Assembly (NCBI RefSeq): GCF_037782385.1
Contig: NZ_JBBEXD010000008.1
Location: forward strand, 25,100 to 89,099
Reading direction: 5' to 3'
DNA length: 64,000 bases
Origin: Ascidiimonas meishanensis
Lineage (GTDB): Bacteria > Bacteroidota > Bacteroidia > Flavobacteriales > Flavobacteriaceae
Under the pieces are notes generated by a model. It ran no database searches and was not told the origin of the DNA. It was given only the letters and a program-made list of their open reading frames with translations. Below are positions 18,076-27,167 of this stretch, piece after piece; the first letter of the stretch is position 1, and every line of letters begins with the position of its first letter. The position numbers and the translations under genes are program-made.

Positions 18076-18491
18076 TGCTCTCAAAGAAAACAAAGTACGG
18101 TATTAAAGCATTAGCCTACTTGGCAGAGAAGGGGTCTCATACACCTGTTTTAATATCAGAGATAGCCGAAAACGAAAATATTTCTAAAAAATTTTTAGAA
18201 GCAATCCTACTTCAATTAAAAAAGAATGGTTTTTTAGGGTCTAAAATGGGTAAAGGAGGTGGATATTATTTGTTGAAAGAACCAGAACAAATGACTATAG
18301 CATCTGTTTACCGTGTCTTGGAAGGTCCTATTGCTATGCTACCTTGTGTGAGTCTGAATTACTATGAAAAATGTGATGATTGTAAAAGTGAGGAGGAATG
18401 TATCCTTAATAAGATGATGATTGAAGTAAGAGATCGAACTTTGGAAGTGTATGAAAATAAGACAATTAGAGATATTTTAAAGAAAAATTAA
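18075..18491 (+). CDS. Rrf2-family transcriptional regulator
   Basis: 138 residues. The N-terminal winged helix is typical of Rrf2 (MLSKKTKYGIKALAYLAEKG; ISKKFLEAILLQLKKNGFL; GKGGGYYL wing). The C-terminal part has four cysteines (91, 100, 103, 109) in a spacing like the Fe-S ligands of IscR, so it may sense an Fe-S cluster or sulfur status. It overlaps ctlX by one base and stands directly before the sulfate-assimilation genes, whose promoter region carries a candidate operator at 18505-18541. A CymR/CysR-like role in sulfur control is inference. Confidence 0.9.
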   Translation: MLSKKTKYGIKALAYLAEKGSHTPVLISEIAENENISKKFLEAILLQLKKNGFLGSKMGKGGGYYLLKEPEQMTIASVYRVLEGPIAMLPCVSLNYYEKCDDCKSEEECILNKMMIEVRDRTLEVYENKTIRDILKKN

Positions 18492-18504
18492 AAAAAATTA
18501 TCAA

Positions 18505-18541
18505 AATATCCTACTAAATCGATAGACTAATAGTATATTTG
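18505..18541 (+). promoter_or_regulatory. Candidate promoter with Rrf2-type operator for the sulfate genes
   Basis: TATATTTG at 18534-18541 matches the Bacteroidota -7 element TAnnTTTG exactly. Immediately upstream, CTACTAAATCGATAG (18511-18525) is an imperfect palindrome (CTA...TAG) placed where a repressor would block the -33 side. It lies between the Rrf2 gene and DUF2061. Operator identity is inferred from position and symmetry. Confidence 0.5.
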
Positions 18542-18566
18542 AATTGTAAAAGCGAATTAAAACGTC

Positions 18567-18803
18567 ATGATTATAGATTTGTTTAGAGCAGAAAAGGAAA
18601 AATTGAATTCGGGTAGCCATAAGGTTTCTTTGCTCAAGGCCATCTCATGGAGGGTAATAGGAACCATTGATACCATGGTCATATCTTACCTGCTTACAGG
18701 TAATCTTAAGGTTGCTTTTAGTATAGGAAGTATAGAAGTTATTTCTAAAATGCTATTGTATTACTTACACGAACGTGTTTGGGGTAAGATTACTAAAAAA
18801 TAG
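18567..18803 (+). CDS. DUF2061 small membrane protein
   Basis: 78 residues with two hydrophobic segments (SWRVIGTIDTMVISYLLTG; VAFSIGSIEVISKMLLYYLH) and the DUF2061 pattern KAISWRVIGTIDT ... HERVWGKI. Members are often encoded next to sulfate-activation genes in Bacteroidota; the molecular role is unknown, and a part in sulfate or sulfite handling at the membrane is a guess. It is the first gene of the block and lies 4 nt before cysH. Confidence 0.85.
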   Translation: MIIDLFRAEKEKLNSGSHKVSLLKAISWRVIGTIDTMVISYLLTGNLKVAFSIGSIEVISKMLLYYLHERVWGKITKK

Positions 18804-18807
18804 AACT

Positions 18808-19434
18808 ATGGATATTTCAATATTAAATAAAGAATTAAAAGATAAATCACCAGTTGAGATTGTTAGTCAAATACTAAAGAATGCAATAAGGCCTGTTGTG
18901 ACTACTAACTTTCGTCCTTATGAGGCATCAATACTTCATGTTTGTGCAACAGTTAAAAATGATATTCCAGTAATTTGGTGTGATACAGGTTATAATACAC
19001 CTCAAACGTATAAGCATGCTTTTAGAACGATAGAACAATTAAAGCTTGCAGTTGATTTATATGTTCCTAAACAGACTTCTGCCTATAGAGATGCACTTGT
19101 GGGAATTCCACAGGTAGATACTCCAGAACACAATCAATTCACATATGATGTAAAGTTAGAGCCTTTTCAAAGAGCTATGGCGGTGCATAAACCAGATGTT
19201 TGGTTTACCAACTTAAGAAAAGGGCAGACCGCTTTTAGAGACTCTTTAGATATTATTTCACAAGGTGCAGATGGAGTACTTAAGGTGAGTCCGTTTTTTC
19301 ATTGGACAGATGAACAATTAGATGTGTATTTAGAAAAAAATAAATTAGAGAACGAATTCAAATATTTTGATCCCACCAAGGTGCTTTCAAATCGTGAATG
19401 CGGTTTGCACCTTGCAACATCAGAAACTAAATAG
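18808..19434 (+). CDS. cysH: Phosphoadenylyl-sulfate (or adenylyl-sulfate) reductase
   Basis: 208 residues from the ATG at 18808 (MDISILNKELKDKSPVEI); an upstream in-frame GTG would overlap DUF2061 and is unlikely. The PAPS-reductase fold shows VIWCDTGYNTPQTY, LRKGQTAFRDSL and the terminal redox motif NRECGLH. It reduces activated sulfate to sulfite with thioredoxin. The CC...CxxC cysteines that hold a [4Fe-4S] cluster in APS reductases are absent, which points to PAPS as substrate or to a cluster-free APS reductase. No APS kinase (cysC) is nearby. It precedes cysD by 49 nt. Confidence 0.9.
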   Translation: MDISILNKELKDKSPVEIVSQILKNAIRPVVTTNFRPYEASILHVCATVKNDIPVIWCDTGYNTPQTYKHAFRTIEQLKLAVDLYVPKQTSAYRDALVGIPQVDTPEHNQFTYDVKLEPFQRAMAVHKPDVWFTNLRKGQTAFRDSLDIISQGADGVLKVSPFFHWTDEQLDVYLEKNKLENEFKYFDPTKVLSNRECGLHLATSETK

Positions 19435-19483
19435 GATTAATGATACTTATACATAAAAGGTGTATAAAAAAATTATAGAAAAC

Positions 19484-20380
19484 ATGACAAAGACTCACCT
19501 ACAGACACTTGAAGACGAAAGTATCTACATTATAAGAGAAGTAGCTGCACAGTTTGATAAGCCTGTATTATTGTTTTCAGGCGGCAAAGATTCAATTACA
19601 CTTGCTCATTTGGCAAGAAAAGCATTTTATCCAGCCAAGATACCATTTACTTTTATGCACGTGGATACAGGGCATAATTTTCCTGAAACGATAGCATTTA
19701 GAGATCAATACATTCAAGATTTGGGAGTAGAGTTAATTGTTCGGTATGTACAAGACTCTATTGATGCCAAAAAAGCGAAAGAAGAAACAGGAAAGTATGC
19801 AAGTCGTAATTCTTTGCAAACAGTTACATTATTGGATGGGATTGAAGAATTTGGTTTTGATGCTTGTCTGGGAGGAGCAAGAAGAGATGAAGAAAAAAGT
19901 AGAGCAAAGGAGCGTATTTTCTCAGTAAGGGATGATTTTGGACAATGGGATGCAAAGAAACAACGCCCAGAACCATTTCAAATTCTTAATGGTAAAATTA
20001 ATTTTGGAGAAAATGTCAGGGCTTTTCCAATTAGTAACTGGACAGAAGAAGATATCTGGACCTATATTTTACAAGAAAAGTTAGAATTACCAAATATTTA
20101 TTTTGCGCATGATCGTAAGTTAGTGAAGAGGGATGGTTCTTATTTAGCACATTCCCCATTCTTAAATATTGTAGATTCTGATGAAATAGTTTTTGAAAAA
20201 GTAAGATTTAGAACCGTAGGGGATATGACCTGTACGGCAGCATTGCTTTCTAGCGCCAATACGGTGGAAAGTGTTTTAAATGAAAATAAGGCGTCAAAAC
20301 ATTCAGAGCGTGGAGCTCGAATTGATGATCAAAGAAGTGAATCAGCTCTAGAGCAACGTAAGAAAGGAGGATATTTTTAG
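19484..20380 (+). CDS. cysD: Sulfate adenylyltransferase subunit 2
   Basis: 298 residues from the ATG at 19484 (MTKTHLQTLEDESIYIIREV). A GTG eight codons upstream is possible but the ATG matches family starts. The PP-loop motif FSGGKDSITLAHLA (near residue 30), HVDTGHNFPET and GGARRDEEKSRAKERIFS are diagnostic, as is the C-terminal RKKGGYF. With CysN it makes APS from sulfate and ATP. It ends 1 nt before cysN. Confidence 0.96.
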   Translation: MTKTHLQTLEDESIYIIREVAAQFDKPVLLFSGGKDSITLAHLARKAFYPAKIPFTFMHVDTGHNFPETIAFRDQYIQDLGVELIVRYVQDSIDAKKAKEETGKYASRNSLQTVTLLDGIEEFGFDACLGGARRDEEKSRAKERIFSVRDDFGQWDAKKQRPEPFQILNGKINFGENVRAFPISNWTEEDIWTYILQEKLELPNIYFAHDRKLVKRDGSYLAHSPFLNIVDSDEIVFEKVRFRTVGDMTCTAALLSSANTVESVLNENKASKHSERGARIDDQRSESALEQRKKGGYF

Positions 20381-20381
20381 A

Positions 20382-21632
20382 ATGGAATTATTAAGAATAA
20401 GTACCGCAGGAAGTGTTGATGATGGGAAGAGTACTCTCATTGGTAGACTATTACATGATAATAATGCACTTACCAAAGAACAAGAGGCATTAATTGAACA
20501 AAAAACCATAGAAAAAGGATTAAGCGATCTAGATTTTTCTGTTATTACAGATGGTTTAATCGCAGAACGTGAGCAGGGTATCACCATTGATGTAGCTCAT
20601 ATTTATTTTTCTACAGAAAAACGAAAGTTTATTATTGCAGATAGTCCAGGACATGTAGAGTATACAAGAAATATGGTTACAGGTGCATCTAATGCAGAGG
20701 TTTCCATAATTTTAATTGATGCTCGCAAAGGATTACTAGAACAGAGTTATAGACATTTCTTTATAAGTCAATTATTAAGACTAGATAAGGTTATTTTCTG
20801 TATCAATAAAATGGATTTGGTAGATTATAGCGAAGATGTATTTCTTAAAATTGCTGCAGATGTGAAGCAAATGGTAGACTCTTCTGAGCATAGTAACCCC
20901 GAAGTAGAAATTATTCCTATAAGTTCTTTAAAAGGAGATAATGTAGTGCACCGTTCGGGTAATACCTCTTCCTGGTATCAGGGGAAAACCCTTAATCAGG
21001 TACTGCATGAAATTCCACCAGCAATCAATTCTGCTCCAGATTTTAGAATGGATGTACAACAGGTTTTACACGTTCAAAACGAACAGTTCACAGATTTTCG
21101 TGGTTTTAGTGGTAAAATTAACAGCGGGTCGGTATCAGTTGGAGACCAATTAACCGTTTTACCATCTCAAAAAACTGCTATCGTTAAGGAGATAAGAAAA
21201 TACGAGGATGTTTTGGAAAAAGCTATAGCTGGAGATTCATTGATTTTGAGCTTAGACAGGGAAGTAGATGCTAGTAGAGGATCTTTGTTCGTGAAAACAG
21301 ACGAAGAACCAGATAGCACCAAAAGTTTAAATGCTACATTAGTTTGGTTAGATGAAGATGAGGGAAGACTTGGAAACCGATATTTAATTCAGGCAGGTAG
21401 TAGACTAAATCAATGTAAACTACAACAAATTAATTATTTAATACCACCAGAAAACCCTACCCTCAAATTGGATAGCTCTAAGTTGGTTCTAAATGATATA
21501 GGAGCAGTAGAAATCAAATTGGCGCAACCACTTTTTCTAGATTCCTATGCTAAAAATAAAGCAAATGGTGTGTTTATTTTAATAGATTCAAGAACTAATA
21601 ATACCTGTGCGTTAGGTTTTGTGAGTAGTTGA
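20382..21632 (+). CDS. cysN: Sulfate adenylyltransferase subunit 1 (GTPase)
   Basis: 416 residues. It is an EF-Tu-like GTPase: G1 loop GSVDDGKSTLIGRLLHD at the N-terminus, the switch region EREQGITIDVAH, DSPGHVEYTRNM (G3) and NKMDLVDY (G4). GTP hydrolysis drives APS formation by CysD. There is no fused APS-kinase (CysC) domain at the C-terminus. It is the last gene of the block, followed by a strong terminator. Confidence 0.96.
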   Translation: MELLRISTAGSVDDGKSTLIGRLLHDNNALTKEQEALIEQKTIEKGLSDLDFSVITDGLIAEREQGITIDVAHIYFSTEKRKFIIADSPGHVEYTRNMVTGASNAEVSIILIDARKGLLEQSYRHFFISQLLRLDKVIFCINKMDLVDYSEDVFLKIAADVKQMVDSSEHSNPEVEIIPISSLKGDNVVHRSGNTSSWYQGKTLNQVLHEIPPAINSAPDFRMDVQQVLHVQNEQFTDFRGFSGKINSGSVSVGDQLTVLPSQKTAIVKEIRKYEDVLEKAIAGDSLILSLDREVDASRGSLFVKTDEEPDSTKSLNATLVWLDEDEGRLGNRYLIQAGSRLNQCKLQQINYLIPPENPTLKLDSSKLVLNDIGAVEIKLAQPLFLDSYAKNKANGVFILIDSRTNNTCALGFVSS

Positions 21633-21664
21633 TTATAAACAAGATCATAATTTTACTCAAATTA

Positions 21665-21704
21665 AAAACGCTTGTCAAAGATTTAATATTTTGACAAGCG
21701 TTTT
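21665..21704 (+). terminator. Strong terminator after cysN
   Basis: Perfect 15-bp stem AAAACGCTTGTCAAA / TTTGACAAGCGTTTT with a 10-nt loop, 32 nt after cysN. The flanking A and T tracts are symmetric, so it could also serve the convergent minus-strand gene at 21822-22049. Confidence 0.88.
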
Positions 21705-21821
21705 ACGGTTTTGAAATTATTTATTGCTATTAGAGAAAGCTTTTTATGGAAAGTTTCAAAAGCTTTATTTTGCTATCAATATTAATTTCGTTTTAGATCT
21801 GTTGTTCTGTTAGTTTTGTCA

Positions 21822-22049
21822 CTATGGCATGAATTGATCTTCAGTTTGTTGCGTACATAGTTCATGCCAACTGGCGCCGCCTGTGCAATCATTTGAACAA
21901 TTAGCATTTGTGCAATTTCCATAAGATTGAGCAGGAGTGCAGCCATCAGTGCAACCGTCAGACCATCCACCACCAACGATTTGATTGCTTAGATTGCTAA
22001 TTGACTTTTTGTTAAGATTTAACTTGCTTGAAATTTTCTTCTTCTTCAT
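21822..22049 (-). CDS. Class I lanthipeptide-like RiPP precursor
   Basis: 75 residues. The leader MKKKKISSKLNLNKKSISNL followed by residues 21-27 ending in Gly-Gly (26-27) is typical of Bacteroidota lanthipeptide-type precursors. The core from residue 28 has six Cys (33, 37, 46, 51, 55, 65), nearly each paired with nearby Ser or Thr (for example GCTDGCTP, NCTNANC, NDCTGG), as expected for lanthionine formation. The peptide would be modified in the cytosol and exported by a peptidase-containing transporter. No dehydratase, cyclase or transporter is found nearby, so its enzymes must act in trans, or the gene is an orphan. Disulfide-bonded bacteriocin is an alternative. Confidence 0.75.
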   Translation of the reverse strand: MKKKKISSKLNLNKKSISNLSNQIVGGGWSDGCTDGCTPAQSYGNCTNANCSNDCTGGASWHELCTQQTEDQFMP

Positions 22050-22168
22050 TTGTATACATTTTAATTTTATGCAATTAAAAGTAATTATTATTTAGGTTAA
22101 AACGTCATACTATAAGTCTAATTTCATGAATTTCTAGAAAGTTTTATCTGATTTTTCTGTAATCTAGG

Positions 22169-23632
22169 CTATAATCCACTGATATAATTACCGTATATAT
22201 CTTTAAATTGATATCCTTCTTCAAATCTACGTTTGCTTAATTTATTAAAGCAAACCAAGCCCCAAAGTAAAAACTCCATCAAAAAGTAACGATCTTGTGG
22301 GCGAGCATCTGGCTGGTATTGACCTATTAGCTTTTTTAAGGGCTTTATAGCATCTAATTGTTCTTTATAAGATTCATCCGAAAGATCATCTTGCATGTCT
22401 ACAGCTCCAGCATCAAAAAACCACTCTACTAGTTCTTTATAAGGAGTTTCGTCTTCTGGCCTTTCCAGCTTTTCAATAGTTGGGAAATAGTTTGGAAAGA
22501 GTGTTTTAGTAGCTCCCTCAATAAGAGTTTGTGCTACATAAGCGGCGCCCTCTTGTTCTCCTTCATACACCAATTCTACCTTACCTGTGATGGCAGGGAT
22601 TACTCCCATAAAATCACTAAAACGTACCGAAGTTTCAGAAGCTCCCGAAGTGAGAAGTCTTCTTTCTGCGGTACTCATTAAATTTTCAAAAGCGGTAATG
22701 CTCAAACGAGCACTAATTCCACTTTTTTCATCAATATATTCACTTTCTCTAGCTTCAAAACTAATTTGCTCCAGTAAATCTTTGGCAAGAGAAGGTACAT
22801 AAATAGCTTGCTTTTGCTCTTTACTGATTTTTGCTTCTTGATGTGTAATTGTTTTAGCAATCTCAATTGTCTCCGGATAATGCGTTAATATTTGAGAACC
22901 AATACGGTCTTTCAAGGGAGTTACAATACTACCTCTATTGGTATAATCTTCTGGATTTGCTGTAAATATAAATTGCATGTCTAATGCAAGTCTTACTTTA
23001 AAACCTCTAATTTGAACATCACCTTCCTGCAAAATATTGAATAACGCTACCTGTATTCTTGCTTGAAGATCTGGTAACTCATTAATTACAAATATGCAAC
23101 GATTTGCTCTGGGGATCATACCAAAGTGAATTACACGATCATCTGCATAGGATAATTTTAAATTGGCAGCTTTAATAGGATCTACGTCTCCTATTAAATC
23201 GGCAACAGTAACATCTGGTGTAGCGAGCTTTTCAAAAAACCGTTCACTTCTATGCAACCAAGTAATGGGGGTATTATCTCCCTTTTCTTTGATTAGCATT
23301 TGGGCATAACGAGACAAGGGTTTTAGGGGGTCATCATTAATCTCAGAACCTCCTATTACCGGAATCCATTCGTCTAAAAGATTGGTCATAAGCCTTGCTA
23401 GTCTGGTTTTAGCCTGACCTCTAAGCCCCAATAAATTTATATTGTGTTTGGAAAGAATCGCTCGTTCCAATTCTGGAATTACAGTATTTTCATATCCATG
23501 AACTCCTTCAAAAATATGTTCACCGTTACTTAGTTTTTTGCGAAGATTGCTTCGGAGTTCTTCTTTTATGGAAATGCTTTGGTATCCACTTTTTTTAAGT
23601 TCACCTAATGTTTTGATCTCAGTATGATTCAT
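22169..23632 (-). CDS. MoxR-type AAA+ ATPase (magnesium-chelatase-like)
   Basis: 487 residues. The P-loop is GLRGQAKT (69-76), of the GxxGxAKT form usual for MoxR and ChlI-like ATPases. The Walker B region reads CIFVINELPDL, with Asn-Glu in place of Asp-Glu; further motifs are FNILQEGDVQIRG and FIFTANPEDY (sensor 1). The last 150 residues are a longer C-terminal region of unknown role. It is the upstream partner of nothing on its own strand but lies directly after the VWA gene (54 nt), a pairing known for MoxR/VWA chaperone-like systems. Substrate unknown. Confidence 0.85.
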   Translation of the reverse strand: MNHTEIKTLGELKKSGYQSISIKEELRSNLRKKLSNGEHIFEGVHGYENTVIPELERAILSKHNINLLGLRGQAKTRLARLMTNLLDEWIPVIGGSEINDDPLKPLSRYAQMLIKEKGDNTPITWLHRSERFFEKLATPDVTVADLIGDVDPIKAANLKLSYADDRVIHFGMIPRANRCIFVINELPDLQARIQVALFNILQEGDVQIRGFKVRLALDMQFIFTANPEDYTNRGSIVTPLKDRIGSQILTHYPETIEIAKTITHQEAKISKEQKQAIYVPSLAKDLLEQISFEARESEYIDEKSGISARLSITAFENLMSTAERRLLTSGASETSVRFSDFMGVIPAITGKVELVYEGEQEGAAYVAQTLIEGATKTLFPNYFPTIEKLERPEDETPYKELVEWFFDAGAVDMQDDLSDESYKEQLDAIKPLKKLIGQYQPDARPQDRYFLMEFLLWGLVCFNKLSKRRFEEGYQFKDIYGNYISGL

Positions 23633-23686
23633 AGAACTAATAATCTGGTACTTGAAATTAATTATGTTAGTTATGCTTTGTAGGAA

Positions 23687-24814
23687 TTAACCTTTGATTC
23701 TTTTTTTGCGATTTTGCTCGTAATCTTCAAAAATCATTTCACCTAAACCCCGCAAACCAGTGTAAAAGGCTTTACCTTGATTGGCTTTTGTAAATTGCTC
23801 TACAAAATGTTTGAGATATGAATCTTGAGCAATCATGAAGGTGGTAATAGGAATATGAAGTTTTCTGGCTTGTCTTGCCATATTGTAGCATTTGTCTACA
23901 ATGTAATTATCCAATCCTGCACTATTCATATAATAGCTTCCATCTTTTTCAATTACGCAACTGGGCTTCCCGTCAGTAATCATAAAAATCTGTTTATTTG
24001 TGTTTCTTTTACGCCTTAACATATCCATAGCTAATTGCAATCCGGCAACTGTATTGGTATGATAAGGGCCTACCTGTAGATAGGGTAAATCTTTAATAGC
24101 AATTGGCCAGGCATCATTACCAAAAACAAGAATGTCCAGTGTATCTTTGGGATAACGAGTGGTAATAAGTTCTGCTAACGCCATCGCTACTTTCTTAGCA
24201 GGTGTAATTCGGTCTTCTCCATAGAGTATCATGCTATGGCTTATATCAATCATGAGCACCGTACTCATTTGCGCTTTAAACTGGGTTTCTTCTACTACCA
24301 GGTCATCTTCTGTTAATTTAAAGTTGTCTATACCATGGTTTGCCTGGGCATTTCGTAAACTCTCTGTCATAGAGATTTGTTCTAACCCATCACCGTAACG
24401 ATATTCTCTAAATTCTCCTGCATGTTCATCCCCTCTTCCGGAATAAGAGGTCTTATGATTTCCAGAGCCACTTCTTTTTAATTTCCCAAAAATTTGCTCA
24501 AGTGCTTGTTGTCTAATAGCTCTTTCAGTTTTGGCAGTGATAACCATTCCGCCACCATTGCCTTCATCGTCAGTCTCGTCTTTTATGAAGCCTTTTTTCT
24601 TTAAATCTTCAATAAAATCATCAATTGTATAATTTTCATCGGTAAGGCTGTATTCCGTATCTAATTGCCGTAACCAATCCAAGGCTTCATCCAAATCTCC
24701 AGAGGTGTGGGTAATCAATTCCTTAAAAATATCGAAGAGTTTGTCAAAAGGTTCCTGATGAGGTGTTTCGTAACTTTCAAACCGAAAACCTTTCTTATAA
24801 ATTTTATCTTTCAT
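23687..24814 (-). CDS. VWA-domain protein, MoxR partner
   Basis: 375 residues from ATG at 24814 (MKDKIYKKGFRFESYETPHQ); an in-frame upstream start would add only 11 hydrophobic residues. The C-terminal von Willebrand A domain has the MIDAS motif DISHS (190-194), followed by MITDGKPSC as the later metal region. The N-terminal half is helical and includes a Gly/Ser-rich linker (~111-130). It is transcribed before the MoxR ATPase in one unit. Such pairs insert or activate metal-containing or membrane complexes; the target here is unknown. Confidence 0.85.
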   Translation of the reverse strand: MKDKIYKKGFRFESYETPHQEPFDKLFDIFKELITHTSGDLDEALDWLRQLDTEYSLTDENYTIDDFIEDLKKKGFIKDETDDEGNGGGMVITAKTERAIRQQALEQIFGKLKRSGSGNHKTSYSGRGDEHAGEFREYRYGDGLEQISMTESLRNAQANHGIDNFKLTEDDLVVEETQFKAQMSTVLMIDISHSMILYGEDRITPAKKVAMALAELITTRYPKDTLDILVFGNDAWPIAIKDLPYLQVGPYHTNTVAGLQLAMDMLRRKRNTNKQIFMITDGKPSCVIEKDGSYYMNSAGLDNYIVDKCYNMARQARKLHIPITTFMIAQDSYLKHFVEQFTKANQGKAFYTGLRGLGEMIFEDYEQNRKKRIKG

Positions 24815-25010
24815 AGCATTTAAAAATACTATTTTTTTTAATAGCAACAGGCGAATCTTTAGCTATAATAACATAAAAATTTTGTTAATTTTTTATGTTA
24901 TTTGTAATTTAATGTAAAACCCTAAGGAAGGATGAGTAGAACATTTATTTACCCATTTCAAGGTATTTCTATCATATCTTTTTCTTAATATATTGCACAA
25001 ACTTTTAATT

Positions 25011-27080
25011 ATGACTTATCGTAAATCTCTTATTTTTCTTATCATTATTGTTTGTATGTCTGGCTGTAAAGCTCCTAAAGAAGCTGTAAAAGCCAATACT
25101 ATCAATCCGCTAGACAATTCATCTATAACCTTACAAACAGAACTCAGTACATATAGATTAGCAGATAAATTGAGGAATGATTTACAAGGAAATATCATTA
25201 ATTATGAATCTCCCGAAATTAATCTTCAATTATTAGCCGAAGAGGCAAATACCATTACCGAAATTGTAGAGCGGATTGTAAAACCAGGGTATTGGACTAC
25301 TACAATGAAGAGCGTTAAAAAGAAAGTAGAAAAAACGGTTAAATGCTGGTTAAATCCCTTCAAATGGAAAAATTGTATTAAGGAAACTTGGGTTACCGTT
25401 TTGGTGCCTACTTCTATATGGATTGAACCCATAAAAGAAAATGTACCAAAAGAGGTATTACAACTCATAGATAAAACCTTTGGCACATCTGGAAAAGTGC
25501 GAGTAAAAGGGCAGCTACAGCAGCTGGATATCGATATGAATTCCACCTCAAAGGGAGTAGACTTTAAAGTAACAACTATTGTAAATATGAATTTGAAGGT
25601 AGATGTTAAACAATCATTCTTGGATGGTCTGGCAGGGAATATAAAGGTTAAGGGATTATTAAATTGCGATAATATTAAGGTGAAGGTAGAATCTAAGGGT
25701 TCTTTCAGGTTGAATTCAGACATACAATTAGAGGCTTCTCATAATGATGCAAAAGTTACTTTTTTAGATGCCTGTTCAAACTTGCCATTACTCTCCTTTG
25801 ATTATCAACCCCTATTACTTCCAACTTTTGAAGCTTTGGACCTTGTTATCACAAAATTAGTAGAAGGAAAGCTTAACGAAACTATTGAAGAGAGTCTTGC
25901 CGAAGAAGTAAGTGAGATGAATTTAAAAGAGGAGCTTACAAAATTGGTGAAAGATAATTTGAAAGGAGTACCCCTAGGTAAAATAGAAGATAACATCTGG
26001 TTAATACCTTCAAAGTTAGAAAGTATTAAACTGGATCAGCTTCAAGCAAGAAATAACAATTTGATTTTTAGAATGAACATAAAGATTCAGCCAGAGATTT
26101 ACTATGGAGAGAATTTACCGGTCATGAATTTTGAATTGCCACAAATTGTTTTAAATAATGACTTTGATAACAAATTTAAGACTCGCAATATTGTCCGTTT
26201 AGATTACAATACCTTGGGTAATCGTTTAACAGACGAATTGAATAGTTCAATAAAATCTTACTATGAAGAAGACCCTCAAATTCCAAATCTTACTGGAAAT
26301 AAGTATTTTATTGATAAAATCAGGTTATACCCCAATGGAGAAAGACTTGCTTTTGAGTTTAAATTATATAGAATTAATAAAAAGAATAAGAGAAAATTAG
26401 TACGAGGAAAAACATATATCACTGCAAAACTTGGTTTTGCTAATGATACATTGAAATTAGATGATCTTGATTTATTTATTGAGAATACCCCTATTCTCAA
26501 TTTGGCAAACCTCAAACCTCTTAAGAATTATTTATTAAAGGAATTGAAAAAAAGTAGCGCCTGGAGTGTTAAAGAAACTTTAGATAAATTTAGAGCCACT
26601 CTTAACACTTCTATACGAAATGATCAAATTGCAATAGTCCCAAAGATGGAATTAGAACCTAATATTCCTATTTATATTAATAAAGAAACCATTGATTTGT
26701 ACGCTGATTTTGAAGGAACTTTAAACATAGATTTATTACCTAACAGGAATAAATCATCTTTTACAGATCCTGATTTTATTGCATTGAACACCATGGAAGA
26801 TTTATATCGTGAAGCAGGAGTTCCTGAAGTCGTTGAAATGGTCACATTAAATAGTATGGCTCCAGAAAATTCTAATACTATAAATATATCGGCAACAAAT
26901 TCATTTTTAAAATTTAATAAGTTTAAAAATAATAAAGAGTTCCAAATAAAAAAACAAGATTCGAAGAATCAAAAAGAAACACTTTTAAGAGGAAAAATTC
27001 CAGGAGACACTTTGATACTAGAAAGTAAAAATGAAACCTTTTTTTATATCCTTCAAGAAACTGATTTTCCACGGTATTAG
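25011..27080 (+). CDS. Large lipoprotein of unknown function
   Basis: 689 residues from ATG 25011 (MTYRKSLIFLIIIV); a TTG six codons upstream is less likely. A lipobox is visible (CMSGC, Cys at about residue 18). The rest looks beta-rich, with alternating hydrophobic patterns, and includes a Trp/Cys-containing loop near residues 95-125. I do not recognise the family with certainty; a bactericidal-permeability or DUF4403-like lipid-binding fold is possible because of repeated long amphipathic strands. It sits before two cell-wall enzymes, 87 nt from the next gene, so an envelope function is inferred. Confidence 0.7.
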   Translation: MTYRKSLIFLIIIVCMSGCKAPKEAVKANTINPLDNSSITLQTELSTYRLADKLRNDLQGNIINYESPEINLQLLAEEANTITEIVERIVKPGYWTTTMKSVKKKVEKTVKCWLNPFKWKNCIKETWVTVLVPTSIWIEPIKENVPKEVLQLIDKTFGTSGKVRVKGQLQQLDIDMNSTSKGVDFKVTTIVNMNLKVDVKQSFLDGLAGNIKVKGLLNCDNIKVKVESKGSFRLNSDIQLEASHNDAKVTFLDACSNLPLLSFDYQPLLLPTFEALDLVITKLVEGKLNETIEESLAEEVSEMNLKEELTKLVKDNLKGVPLGKIEDNIWLIPSKLESIKLDQLQARNNNLIFRMNIKIQPEIYYGENLPVMNFELPQIVLNNDFDNKFKTRNIVRLDYNTLGNRLTDELNSSIKSYYEEDPQIPNLTGNKYFIDKIRLYPNGERLAFEFKLYRINKKNKRKLVRGKTYITAKLGFANDTLKLDDLDLFIENTPILNLANLKPLKNYLLKELKKSSAWSVKETLDKFRATLNTSIRNDQIAIVPKMELEPNIPIYINKETIDLYADFEGTLNIDLLPNRNKSSFTDPDFIALNTMEDLYREAGVPEVVEMVTLNSMAPENSNTINISATNSFLKFNKFKNNKEFQIKKQDSKNQKETLLRGKIPGDTLILESKNETFFYILQETDFPRY

Positions 27081-27167
27081 TCAAGAAAATATCAAAGTGC
27101 CTTTGTATTGTATTAGTTCTTTACCGGGATATTATGTAAATTTCGGCATTACACATTCTTAATTTAT

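Noticed and set aside
25226..25723. Minus-strand frame of 165 codons inside the large lipoprotein gene
   Set aside because: Antisense to a long gene with signal peptide; low-complexity Phe/Ser-rich translation typical of a shadow.
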